DNA from: Shimia ponticola
GTDB lineage: Bacteria; Pseudomonadota; Alphaproteobacteria; Rhodobacterales; Rhodobacteraceae
Assembly (NCBI RefSeq): GCF_007995215.1
Contig: NZ_VCDK01000003.1
Location: forward strand, 1,240,001 to 1,304,000
Length of the DNA stretch: 64,000 nt
Direction: 5' to 3'
Every line of letters begins with the position of its first letter. Position 1 is the stretch's first letter. Below the pieces are notes generated by a model. It saw only the letters and a program-made list of their open reading frames with translations. It was not told the DNA's origin and ran no database searches. Position numbers and translations under genes: made by a program. Of the stretch, positions 54,401 through 62,994 are shown one piece after another.

Positions 54401-57400
54401 CAATGGCAAGGAGACACTGCGCTCGCAGGATCAGACACCCGGCGGCTGGATGGCGGCTTTGTGGCCTTTCCGGTCCAAGGAACGCTCGATCGAGAATGCC
54501 AACGATCCGCGCGTGATCGAGCAGCGGTTTATCGAATTGCTCAACCGGATGAAACCGCACCAAGCATCCTACAATGATGGCCCGCGCAATCCCTTGGAGA
54601 TCCTGCCAGAGATTACCTTTGTCTTCGATGAAATGGACAAGCTTTCTGGCATCGTGGACCCGTCACTCTCGAAAGACGCCGAAAGCACAACTCATCTGGA
54701 AGAAAATTCGCGCGAGAGGGCGCGGTCGCTCCAACTGCACCAATTGCTCTCTGATATGAAACGCCTGATTTCGGGCCATAGTGCGCGCTTTATTTTTATT
54801 GGCGGTCGGCTTTATCACGACGAATGGCTCGCCGACCAAGCACAGCGAGCGCCCATTCTGAACTCGATCTTCAGTGGACAAATCTATCTGACGTCCCTTT
54901 TGGCAGACCGCGACCACAGCTTTGGCCGCATCAACGAACGCGTGGTCGAGCTGATTACCCTGATCTACCGCAATGCCCGCCACCGTCTGCACAGTTGGCG
55001 CGAGTTGCGCAAACTTGGGCCATTTTCGTTTTCGAAAGGGACAGAAGAGCCCACATACTTGCAATTTGATTTGCCATATCCGTCCCACCCAAGGCGTCTG
55101 GCCGCTATCGCGCACGCGACCGGGATGGAGGTCGTGGATGCCAAGGCCGAGCACTACACCATCGCCTATGGCGCGCTGACAGGCAGGCATCCCGAAGACT
55201 CACAGGCGATGTCGCTGGGTCAGCAGGAAACGCTCGACCAGCTCACGAACTTCCTGACGTATAGATCCGCGGGCAATCCAAAGAAGCTGAAGGAATTGTT
55301 GCAGTCACTCGTGCAGACAAGCTCCTATGCCCTTGCGCTGCACGACCACCCCTATCACCAGCAACACAAAGCCCGCTGGAGCAAGATGCGCTCTGAGGGG
55401 CATGATGTGCTGATGCTGGATGACAATGCCCTTTATCGGATGCAGTTCATCGACATGCTCTATCGGCATCTGATGGATCACACGGAAGGCCGGATGCTAG
55501 ACCGCGACGACAAGGTCTCGATGTCGATCTTCTATCTGATGGATTTTCTCATGAAATTCCACAACCGCGGCTTTTCGCGAACGAACTTGCAACGTGTGGA
55601 CGAACTCAGTCACATTCACCGCGCGCCTGATCTGCGATCTGTCATGAGCCTGCTGGTAGAGGTGTCTTCTGAACGGTTCCTGCATCGGGTTCTAAACGGA
55701 GTACACACGTTCCGCTTCCGCAGCGATTTCGCGCGTGAGATCGACTATTTGTCGCGAATTTCCAAGGAAGAGATGGCAACTCTGAACTTCACGCTGGATG
55801 AATCCCAATCGCTCAAGGGGCTCTATCAACAGACGATCAATACCGGCGAGCGTGAGAATATCGACACGATCGCCGGGCTGGGTGAGCTCTATGAGTACGA
55901 TCAGGAATACGAGATCGCACGCAATTACTACCGCCGTGCAATTGCGATGCTGGACAGCGTTCAGGGCGAGACCTTCATGATCAAGGCCGTGAGCCATAGT
56001 GGCCGAAGCGGTCGGGCGGAAACGGATGCGGGGCGCAGCCACATCGAATTGCGAATGCTCGGGGAACTTCTGTCCACCGAGGATCGCGACCGTCAGCGCG
56101 ACATCATTCAGGCGCAAATCCACTGGGTCATCGCGCGCCTGAGGCTGATGCTTCAAATCGGCCAGACCTACGAGCAAGAACAGAACTTTGAGCGCGCAGC
56201 CGCAAGCTATATGCACGCGGCACGATTCAGCGATGTGGTTCTGGATGCTCTCTCGGACACCGGAGCCCGCGTGGATGACCTGAAAGAAGAAGACGTATGG
56301 CGCGAGGGTGGAGCGGTACCTCTCGTGGCTATCCGCAATCAGGCTATCTTTTATCAGGGTGGATTTGCGGCCGCATGGGTTCTGGAAAAGGAGCGTCAAA
56401 ACATCGACGACAGCGTTGTCTATGCTGAAAGCTGGCTGCGGCGACTCTATGACCGCGAACCGCTGTTGTATTTCAAACTGCCGATGAGGTCAGAATACCG
56501 GACGCCCCCCCCTTTCAGCGGCGGAATTCTTCTGCAAGCCTCACTGGGTCATGATCGTTTGGGCGATCTTTACTTTATGAAGGGGCAGCAATCCCTTCAC
56601 ACGATGACAATGCAAGACCTTGTAAAGTCAATCGAATACAAAATCGGAGACGAGCAGCAGAACGAGAATACCAAGAGGATCGGTTACCTCGGCAACGCAC
56701 AATATCACTATGCGATGTCACTGTGGATGCTCCGCAAGTACCTGACCAACCGCTTCATGATATCAGGTACAGCTTGGACGGCGATCGACTCTTCTAGCTC
56801 CAAAACAAATGTATTCGACGAGGGCAGCGTAACGTCGAGCCAATTCCATACCACTCTTGCCGATGGTTTGACCGACCTTGCAGAGGTGATCCTTGCTCGT
56901 CGCAGCGCGCTGCGCTGTTCGGCTGATCTTGCGCGGCTTGAGATGGCTGACTCTGAAACATCGGAGCCGTCAGCGACCAAGGTTGAGCACTTTCAGTGCG
57001 ATATTCCACTTGTCGATTTGCGCAACTACAGCCGTTACGTGCGGCGAACGTTCAACACTGCAGCAGACGAGTTCAATAAGAACCTGATCGCTGAACCGAC
57101 CCCTGAGGACCTGCTGGCCGAAGACTGGATCGTGGACAGAGAACCGAGCGCGGATATCCTTGCAAGCGCTCGTGCGTCTGACTTTCCAAAAGGAGCTAGT
57201 GAGCGCGTTCATCGCGTCCTTTTAGATCACTTGGAAAAACGCAAACCTCGATGTGGCAACTACAAGCAATGGTTGGGTCAGTTCAAAGTTGACTTCGAGA
57301 CCACGGATAAAAGCTTATCGCATCACGTCTCGCGATTGGATATCCAAGGTGCCGATGACGAGCTGTCCCAACTGTATGCGTACAAGTTCTTTGGCCAAGC

Positions 57401-58922
57401 TGCAGCACGCGCGAGCCAAAAGATTGGCCAGTCAACCAACACAGCCAACGAATATTTCCTGCAGGCCGATGCGCTCAACAGGGTTCTGTGGGACGCAAAA
57501 GCAGTCGATTTTCTTCAGCGAGAAGAACTGGCTGGAGAAGCGTTTGGTGACCGTGCCCGGCATTTTTCGAAACATCTCAAGAAACAGGCGGACACCTCCG
57601 GCAGCGACGAAGATCGCTTTCACATTGGCTTGCTGAGCCTCACTTCAATACAAGACGCCATCGAACGAATTCAGCTTTCTGATCGGCCCTCAGCGACACG
57701 TCTGGCGCTGAACCACGGGAACCCCAAACATGGCGACGGTATTATGGCCGCCGAGGGCATCGTTGGGCGTGAGTTGCAGGCCGATTATGACCTTGCGCAG
57801 GCGTTCCGTGATGAGCCGCGTGGCATCTCGCTGGCCTGTTCGTTGGTTTTGGCCCTGCTCCAAGAAGATAGCGGCCCGCTCTGCACGGCGCTCGCGCTGA
57901 TGGTCTACAAAGACATCTTGATGCGGTTCGCAAATGAGACCTTTTCACCAGTCCACAAAGACAAGGATGGCGGGGAAATCCCAAGCAAAGATGAGCTGGA
58001 CATTACTCTGCGTGATGCTTTGGCAGACGACTGCCTGATAAACAACAAGAGGTTGTCAGAAATCGAAACTCCCGAGCAAGACGCCACGGAACCCCCGGAA
58101 GCCTCCTACTGTGCCGATGAACCGGCCAGTCACCACAAGCTCCGCAAAGCCCTTTTCCGCGCCACTTATGCAGGGCTTGGCATCACGCTAGAGCGCTATC
58201 GTTTTCCGATCCTAAACCGGCTCAACGGGCTCAAGGTCATGGCCGATGCGCTTCTCTTGCAGTCGCTGGGTCCGCGCAAAGAGCCGGGTAAGGACTGGGA
58301 CGAAGGCCGTCAATTGTTGGGTCGTCAGTCGTTCTACGAACACTTCGGCACGTCCTTGAATAGCCAGATCGCGCGACATGTTCGCGAGATGAATGTGTCC
58401 GCGGGCCTCTATGGATCAGAGCTTCATTTTCCCGCGGACCGTCCCGGTACGACGATGGCTTTGACTTTTCTACATATGAAGCACTACGGACTACACGCCA
58501 TCTACGACGACAATATCGGCAATCCGCCAGTTCCCTACGAGGCGACCAACACTGCAATCAGTAGCCCATTTGATTGTACAATCGAAGAGCGGGTTCCCTT
58601 CTACCGTGACGACGACCTGAGCGGCCTCACTGAAGGCAGCGATGATGATGTTGAAAGAAGCCTGAAACATCGTCCGCTGCTGAGCGAGACGGTACTCACC
58701 CGCGAAGCTGTCGGCGAATTCGCGTTCAACAAGCTGTCTCGTTCGCAAGAATCGTTTTCGATGGGAGACGCCTATTACGAAAATATTGACTACCTGAATT
58801 ACCTCAATGATGACTTCAATGATCGTTCGATCCACTATTACCACGCCTCGGCGATGTCGCATGCCGACTTAAGCGAGGTGCTCGCCCTTCTGGTGAAAGA
58901 GGGAATATCGATCCGTCAGTAG
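51429..58922 (+). CDS. Giant membrane P-loop ATPase with split Walker motifs
   Basis: About 2,497 residues. VFVGRQKER (29-37) and Walker A GHRGAGKSS (57-65) begin a P-loop domain. It breaks off into about ten membrane helices (91-540) and two more (about 697-720 and 948-970). The domain resumes near 1060 with Walker B ITFVFDEMDKL (Asp1067, Glu1068) and a sensor-like SARFIFIGG. A long helical region follows with TPR-like units near 1477-1510 and 1570-1610, and a soluble C-terminus. KAP-family NTPases also carry membrane helices between Walker A and B, so this may be a giant relative. The start is uncertain: TTG at 51429, weak AAGAAA upstream; the first ATG falls after Walker A. Function unknown; antiviral or signalling ATPase possible. 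Confidence 0.85.
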   Translation: MREIRNLYRFIPFGKFSLSGRGRPPYNQVFVGRQKERANFIELLTHQEQFGAFLVSGHRGAGKSSFVEYCLAEYDRMAFQRSIRISRGARLSGVVGLFLIALVLVTVYALLTQFLELGAQNIFEAILAEGVQGSAADGLARSSVLWILGPFFLGSLLMLVPGYLVLRTATAVSELQETPWGQRFVYWATMALLFCVPATWILVWQLAPEGLISKAITSVDVEAILSGFVWVLIPLMTLSQLVRNLAVSGRFSRHSVSVMTNTAICLAILAGLLAIGSRVLGFQEKSDDTGTWAVLIDALSDGLLLEGRLETLISYWLFYVFGCQAFQALFSRRRNVWFAACFALAAVVSLVSFVLPKGPFSSFDTWKTVGTGFYQWCQYLLNPTAFNDTEWETGVGALLDIRAILAFSPMVLMFVAIGVVWAAQALWIANHKTYKTPFDNGVSFAPVRTILVLKGNFMLFLSLLGLLPFARVILGWAFVAEPTLFDGFFPGLPNLESSHVGISSFGLLFAILVLIYRCEYNWIARDQRSFRQDSSMGRLGRARTHPDNHQAWQETWKPKSIRWGLGRIADLFMTRLLRRDPYKPESHLEWAEPRSFSNDHSQTSALTHKVLATPGTWAGRHLSDQRYGIAPLSARARYVYRQLEIVTLPYWIYSIRYPVLKVWINLGFDNLEHSRIVEAMLRRLRDVYRSKFIGLTSVIGGLNATILLTLAVLTTSFLSKSVFHIGNMNAYDRPGGYVYRFEGNEVSSRQVFGATNYCGFFEVYPEIAPVAKSLICALPFSNGVMELLYSPVLEIHTDFQSEIATFKSSFGRSDSSREAYLEKCHSPYLAGTPLVQPPRATSPQLPVEMVDWSNCLAGEPPSTKDENVFVEFLHDLDRIEQSQIIREQFVGRAGDLQVGNSEVVRFMLDRNLGLPLIDFTSSTGPQNIAGATAYRAFSPHNEFSDGSPTLRVYHLLLYVISFLLFFTINRRLRILPYQANVDAMNELILLINGKETLRSQDQTPGGWMAALWPFRSKERSIENANDPRVIEQRFIELLNRMKPHQASYNDGPRNPLEILPEITFVFDEMDKLSGIVDPSLSKDAESTTHLEENSRERARSLQLHQLLSDMKRLISGHSARFIFIGGRLYHDEWLADQAQRAPILNSIFSGQIYLTSLLADRDHSFGRINERVVELITLIYRNARHRLHSWRELRKLGPFSFSKGTEEPTYLQFDLPYPSHPRRLAAIAHATGMEVVDAKAEHYTIAYGALTGRHPEDSQAMSLGQQETLDQLTNFLTYRSAGNPKKLKELLQSLVQTSSYALALHDHPYHQQHKARWSKMRSEGHDVLMLDDNALYRMQFIDMLYRHLMDHTEGRMLDRDDKVSMSIFYLMDFLMKFHNRGFSRTNLQRVDELSHIHRAPDLRSVMSLLVEVSSERFLHRVLNGVHTFRFRSDFAREIDYLSRISKEEMATLNFTLDESQSLKGLYQQTINTGERENIDTIAGLGELYEYDQEYEIARNYYRRAIAMLDSVQGETFMIKAVSHSGRSGRAETDAGRSHIELRMLGELLSTEDRDRQRDIIQAQIHWVIARLRLMLQIGQTYEQEQNFERAAASYMHAARFSDVVLDALSDTGARVDDLKEEDVWREGGAVPLVAIRNQAIFYQGGFAAAWVLEKERQNIDDSVVYAESWLRRLYDREPLLYFKLPMRSEYRTPPPFSGGILLQASLGHDRLGDLYFMKGQQSLHTMTMQDLVKSIEYKIGDEQQNENTKRIGYLGNAQYHYAMSLWMLRKYLTNRFMISGTAWTAIDSSSSKTNVFDEGSVTSSQFHTTLADGLTDLAEVILARRSALRCSADLARLEMADSETSEPSATKVEHFQCDIPLVDLRNYSRYVRRTFNTAADEFNKNLIAEPTPEDLLAEDWIVDREPSADILASARASDFPKGASERVHRVLLDHLEKRKPRCGNYKQWLGQFKVDFETTDKSLSHHVSRLDIQGADDELSQLYAYKFFGQAAARASQKIGQSTNTANEYFLQADALNRVLWDAKAVDFLQREELAGEAFGDRARHFSKHLKKQADTSGSDEDRFHIGLLSLTSIQDAIERIQLSDRPSATRLALNHGNPKHGDGIMAAEGIVGRELQADYDLAQAFRDEPRGISLACSLVLALLQEDSGPLCTALALMVYKDILMRFANETFSPVHKDKDGGEIPSKDELDITLRDALADDCLINNKRLSEIETPEQDATEPPEASYCADEPASHHKLRKALFRATYAGLGITLERYRFPILNRLNGLKVMADALLLQSLGPRKEPGKDWDEGRQLLGRQSFYEHFGTSLNSQIARHVREMNVSAGLYGSELHFPADRPGTTMALTFLHMKHYGLHAIYDDNIGNPPVPYEATNTAISSPFDCTIEERVPFYRDDDLSGLTEGSDDDVERSLKHRPLLSETVLTREAVGEFAFNKLSRSQESFSMGDAYYENIDYLNYLNDDFNDRSIHYYHASAMSHADLSEVLALLVKEGISIRQ

Positions 58923-59040
58923 ACTTTTTGTTAGGGCTTGGGGGTCGAAAGACACATGCGCACGCAGCTCTGGAAACAAGGTAGCGGTCGTTTCATGAGC
59001 TAAGTAGCCGCGACCATGATTAGATGAGACCAGGGGTAGG

Positions 59041-59219
59041 ACCCATTGATTTGGGAGTGCTCCGTTATCCGGGTGATATTAGTAGCTGATCTCCCGGATG
59101 ACCCGTCGATAGGCCTGCGCTTTATCAGTGCACATCGGTACCGGTCCCTGCAGTCGTACTTGCTCGATCGTCTTAATGGGCAAGGCTTTGGTCGGCTTCG
59201 CGTCCCGTCGAACGGTGGC
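59041..59219 (-). pseudogene. Remnant of an IS6-like transposase
   Basis: The minus-strand translation gives VRRDAKPTKALPIKTIEQVR, then VPMCTDKAQAYRRVIREISY, a stop, and YHPDNGALPNQW. The TDKAQAYRRVIREI part is what I recall around the second catalytic Asp of IS6-family transposases. The in-frame stop and lack of the ends or catalytic Glu segment show decay. No terminal repeats were found. Confidence 0.45.
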
Positions 59220-59566
59220 TCCGGTTATTTGAAAAAGATTTGCAGTTTATGCGGCGGCAAAGGCTCCACTACCCAGTGCGTCCATCACTGCAAACAGCGA
59301 AAAACCCCAACGCCTGGTGTTTGACCGCACCTAGAGGTCCAAATCGCTGAATACCAGACACCAGAAACCGAGCGTCCTGTGGTTGGGTCAGTCGAAAGAG
59401 GGGAAGGGCGCCGTCTGCCCCGCAAGTCAGCACTGATTTTCGGAAGGGCTGTCAAATCAAACGCCAAAGACCCGACGAAATTGGAGAACCCAATGACCGA
59501 TGGGGACCATTTGCCGGAAAGACGACACCAGCGCGCACTTGCAAGCACGTCAAACGACTTGCATCG

Positions 59567-59633
59567 GTTGGTGTTCATTTTTTGTCGACTCTCACACAAG
59601 AGTTCTCCAGCGGGCTGAAAATCGATCAATTCT
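59567..59633. repeat. Right copy of degenerate flanking repeat
   Basis: GTTGGTGT at 59567-59574 and TTCTCCAGCGG...CGATCAATTCT at 59602-59633. It corresponds to the left copy at 51016-51086 in direct orientation, so the giant gene lies between two related sequences 8.5 kb apart. Confidence 0.6.
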
Positions 59634-59901
59634 GCCAAGCGAAAATACTCCATACGTCGAGCAACATGTCCCCAAACGGCCCAAAGCTGCCACTCACCAG
59701 GCGGCATGCCTACTGCGGCGCAGCACGTCAAAATGGACATTGCGATGGGGCTGTTGCACAGGGACGCTAAGGGTCCAAACCTCCTGAATGCCGTAGCAAT
59801 GCCGGCGTTCTGGACGGGGGCGCCGCCCGCATTATCCAGACCAACTAGGACAGGTCGCTGATAATTGGTCGGTTTTTCCTCTTCGTCTGCTGCCGCAGTC
59901 A

Positions 59902-61068
59902 TCAAGTCAGGACGTATTTTTGAATGAACTCCCGGTCGGGTTCCACGCCGAGGCCTGGGCCTTTTGGAACTGAAACATACCCGCCGTTTTGCGAAACTTG
60001 GGCCTGTATGTTTAGGCTGTCTTGTAGCAACTCATCTCGAAAACTGTTGTGGGTGGTATCGAATTCCAACATGGGCTCCCACGGAAAAAGTCCGCCCGGC
60101 AAAGGCGGCATTGCAGCCAGCAGATGCAGGTTCGTCGCCACAGCAATCGCCGATCCCCACACGTGATTGACGACCGGGGTGAAGTGTGCGTGGCATAGCG
60201 CCAAAACGCGCTGGTATTCTGTGATCCCGCCCAGGGCGCAGACCTCGGGCTGGGCGATGTCGAGGCCACGGTTCTCCAGGATGTCCCGCCAGCCCCAGCG
60301 GCCAAACTCGGCCTCGCCGCCGGAAATATTGGTCTTTAGTCCCGCGCGCAGTTCGCGATAGCCGTCCCGATCCTCTGGCGCCACGGGTTCTTCGAACCAA
60401 TAGGCGCCCATTTCATCGAGCGCGCGACCGACGTAGAAGGCATCAGAGGTTGTGTAGCAGTGATTAGCATCCACCATGAACCGGCCTTTGCCCTCCACCC
60501 CCCGCGCGACGGCGGCACAGAGTTGCACATCTGCCTCCGGCCCGAGGCCCGTTTTCATCTTTGTCGCTTTGAATCCCATATCCAGGATCGCGGCGACCTC
60601 ATCCTCGAACCGCGCGACATGGTCTTGGACGCTTTCGCGTTTGAGCATCATGCCATAGCCATAGGCGGGCACCTTGCTGCGATGTGCACCGCCCAGCAGG
60701 TTGTGAATGGGTTGGCCCATCACTTTGCCAGCGATGTCCCACAGGGCGACATCAACACCCGACAGCGCCTGCATGGGCATGCCCTTTTGCCCGTGGTCGC
60801 GCATCAGGTTGTAGACCTTGTGCCAGATCACGTCGCGATCCATGGGATTCATCCCGATCACCATCGGGGCGATCACGCCTTCGACGATGCCCTTATTGGC
60901 CACCGCGATTGGGCCGGGGCCAAAGCATTCACCCCACCCGGTAATCCCTTCGTCTGTAGACACCTCGACCAGATGCGCGGTACGGCGGGCGTAGTACTGT
61001 TGGGAATAGCCCAGCTCTTCCGGCAGATCGTACTGCAAGACGTGACTTTGCATGCGGGTGATCTTCAT
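59902..61068 (-). CDS. Mandelate racemase/muconate lactonizing enzyme family protein
   Basis: A 388-residue enolase-superfamily enzyme. The barrel has KMK (Lys170 and Lys172), metal ligands Asp200 (VDANH), Glu226 (WFEEP) and Glu252 (GGEAEFG), and His302 (NHVWGS). Lys and His on opposite faces fit a racemase or, more often, an acid-sugar dehydratase giving a 2-keto-3-deoxy acid. It is the last gene of the operon, overlapping the Gfo/Idh gene by ATGA. A kinase for keto-deoxy sugars in the same operon supports the dehydratase reading. Confidence 0.9.
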   Translation of the reverse strand: MKITRMQSHVLQYDLPEELGYSQQYYARRTAHLVEVSTDEGITGWGECFGPGPIAVANKGIVEGVIAPMVIGMNPMDRDVIWHKVYNLMRDHGQKGMPMQALSGVDVALWDIAGKVMGQPIHNLLGGAHRSKVPAYGYGMMLKRESVQDHVARFEDEVAAILDMGFKATKMKTGLGPEADVQLCAAVARGVEGKGRFMVDANHCYTTSDAFYVGRALDEMGAYWFEEPVAPEDRDGYRELRAGLKTNISGGEAEFGRWGWRDILENRGLDIAQPEVCALGGITEYQRVLALCHAHFTPVVNHVWGSAIAVATNLHLLAAMPPLPGGLFPWEPMLEFDTTHNSFRDELLQDSLNIQAQVSQNGGYVSVPKGPGLGVEPDREFIQKYVLT

Positions 61069-62084
61069 AGGGCTTCCTTGCCAATGAGTGGGCTATCCAG
61101 AACTGACAAAACAGCCCGAAGGCTGGCGGCACCTTCGCGGGCCGACACTAGGGGCTTGGCGCCTTTGATGACGTCGACGAAATGGGTGAATTGCAGGGCA
61201 AAGGCATCCGCCGGTTGAACATCCAACGTGTCGGCGTCGATTGGATCACACCAACTACGAGTGCCCTTGTGCTGCCAGAACTTTAGGTCAGGGATCGATA
61301 GTGAGCCGTGCGTCCCACCGATCATGTAGCACGCGCCGGGGCGGTGCGGGTAAATGGGGTTTTCCGCGGACGTCATTTCCCAGGACCAGGGTGCTGCCAC
61401 AGTGTCTGATACCGTGAAAGCACCCAGTGCCCCGTTGGCGAAGCGAAGGGTTATGGCGGCGGTGTCCTCGACCTGCTGGCCGCGCTGCGCAGCCGACCGC
61501 ATCGCGTGGATGTCTGCAATCTCACCACAGAGGTAACGCATTAGGTCGATGTCATGGATCAGGTTGATCAGTGTGGGGCCAGCCCCCGGGCCCTTGCGCC
61601 ACGCGGCTTGAAAATAGTCATCCGGCTTATAGAGCCAGAACTGCCCCTGCACGGTGACGATTTCACCAAGTTCACCGGCGTCTATCGCGGCCTTGGCGCG
61701 CTTGATGATCGGGTTGTGACGCCGATGATGGCCCACCAGCACCGGCACGCCCGTGCGCTCCGCGGTTTCGACAATCCGGGCGGCGGCCGCGGCGCTTTCG
61801 GCGATGGGCTTCTCAATCAGGACCGGCACCCCTGCCTCAAGACAGCTCACCGCGTGGTCGGCATGCAGTGTGTTGGGCGTTGCAATGATTGCGCCGTCGG
61901 GCCGGTTGTTCGCCAGATAGCCCACGAGATCCTGAAAGTGCGGGACACCCACGCGGCGCGCGGTTTCAGTGGCCTCGCTGGATGGATCGATGATTGCGCA
62001 CAGTTTTGCCTGCGCGATTGCTTCTCTAACGTGACGCTGGCCAATCAGCCCGGCCCCAACGACGGCTATTTCGGGTTGGGTCAC
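61065..62084 (-). CDS. Gfo/Idh/MocA-family oxidoreductase
   Basis: A 339-residue NAD(P)-dependent sugar dehydrogenase. N-terminal Rossmann fold (IAVVGAGLIGQRHVREA, ATPNTLHADHAV), the family EKPIAES near residue 91, then the C-terminal alpha/beta domain (GPTLINLIHDIDLMRYL with catalytic His/Asp). It probably oxidises a sugar or lactone in the same pathway. GTG start, one base after the LtnD-like stop. Overlaps the next gene by ATGA. Confidence 0.91.
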   Translation of the reverse strand: MTQPEIAVVGAGLIGQRHVREAIAQAKLCAIIDPSSEATETARRVGVPHFQDLVGYLANNRPDGAIIATPNTLHADHAVSCLEAGVPVLIEKPIAESAAAAARIVETAERTGVPVLVGHHRRHNPIIKRAKAAIDAGELGEIVTVQGQFWLYKPDDYFQAAWRKGPGAGPTLINLIHDIDLMRYLCGEIADIHAMRSAAQRGQQVEDTAAITLRFANGALGAFTVSDTVAAPWSWEMTSAENPIYPHRPGACYMIGGTHGSLSIPDLKFWQHKGTRSWCDPIDADTLDVQPADAFALQFTHFVDVIKGAKPLVSAREGAASLRAVLSVLDSPLIGKEAL

Positions 62085-62085
62085 G

Positions 62086-62994
62086 TTAGTCTTTCGGCCC
62101 GGGGCCGTTCCTGTGAAGCTCCGCGCCGACGATCTCTTCGATCACGCGGGTACAAACCCAGTTATCACCGTTCGGATACTTACTGCGCCCGGCGTGGAAA
62201 ATCTGCATGGCCGTTGCCGCCGTGTGCAGTGGCACGCCAAGCGCCTCGCCCAGCCCAAGGGATATCGTCAGGTCCTTATGCATCGTATGAATGCTGCTGC
62301 CAGTGCCTTCAAACTGCCGGTCGATGATCTTTTCAAGCGCGTTGTTCACGACGCCGCAGCCCGCGGATGAGGTTGAAAAAACGTCCAGCAGTACCTGCCC
62401 GGGCACCCCGGCCTTGGCCGCAAGTGCGGCGGCCTCGAACGTTGCCGAGAACTGCGCGCCGATCAGAGATTGCAGACATGCCTTGACGGTTTGCCCCTCG
62501 CCAGGCCGGGTGCCAACACGATGGATATTTGCCGACACCGCTTCCATCACCGGTGCAAATTCATCGAGCACCGCAACAGGCGCAGCCGCCATCATCGTGA
62601 GGGTGCCATTCTGCGCGCCGGGAAAGCCGCCCGACACCGGGGTATCGATCAAGTGAACGCCGCTTTGCGCCATCTCGTCGCCGAGCGCGCGAGCTTCCTG
62701 AGGTTTGATCGTCGCCGTCAAGAGGATCACGCTTCCAGACTTCATATGTGCCAGCAAACCGTTCGGGCCCAAAATGACATCGCGCGTCTGCGCGCCATCC
62801 ATCACCATGACGAACACCGCATCACAGCGTTGCCCCATATCGGCGAGGTCCCGCGCGACGTTGCCACCAGTTTTCGCAAAGGCCTCTTCGCGCGCTTTGC
62901 TTCTATTCAGGCCCCAGGTCTCAAACCCGGCAGCCCGCAGGTTCTTGGCCATCCCGCTGCCCATGTCACCCAGGCCCACAACCCCACAAATCAT
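62086..62994 (-). CDS. 3-Hydroxyacid dehydrogenase, LtnD-like
   Basis: A 302-residue beta-hydroxyacid dehydrogenase: VVGLGDMGSGMAKNL, the substrate loop DTPVSGGFPGAQNGTLT (about 117-133) and catalytic Lys171 in GQTVKACLQ. It belongs to the 3-hydroxyisobutyrate/tartronate-semialdehyde/L-threonate dehydrogenase group; LtnD-like enzymes oxidise four-carbon acid sugars such as threonate. The start overlaps the kinase stop (ATGA). Confidence 0.9.
   Translation of the reverse strand: MICGVVGLGDMGSGMAKNLRAAGFETWGLNRSKAREEAFAKTGGNVARDLADMGQRCDAVFVMVMDGAQTRDVILGPNGLLAHMKSGSVILLTATIKPQEARALGDEMAQSGVHLIDTPVSGGFPGAQNGTLTMMAAAPVAVLDEFAPVMEAVSANIHRVGTRPGEGQTVKACLQSLIGAQFSATFEAAALAAKAGVPGQVLLDVFSTSSAGCGVVNNALEKIIDRQFEGTGSSIHTMHKDLTISLGLGEALGVPLHTAATAMQIFHAGRSKYPNGDNWVCTRVIEEIVGAELHRNGPGPKD

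Larger units (their letters stand above)
58923..59901. other. 979-base degenerate region right of the giant gene
   Basis: There is no intact gene. It contains a decayed transposase-like segment (59041-59219) and the right copy of the flanking repeat (59567-59633). A 206-codon open frame on the minus strand (59285-59905) has no recognisable domain, an odd composition and runs through the repeat, so I treat it as accidental. The region reads as accumulated mobile-element debris. Confidence 0.6.

Noticed and set aside
59285-59905. 206-codon minus-strand frame right of the giant gene
   Set aside because: No domain, unusual composition, and it runs through the degenerate repeat; more likely debris.
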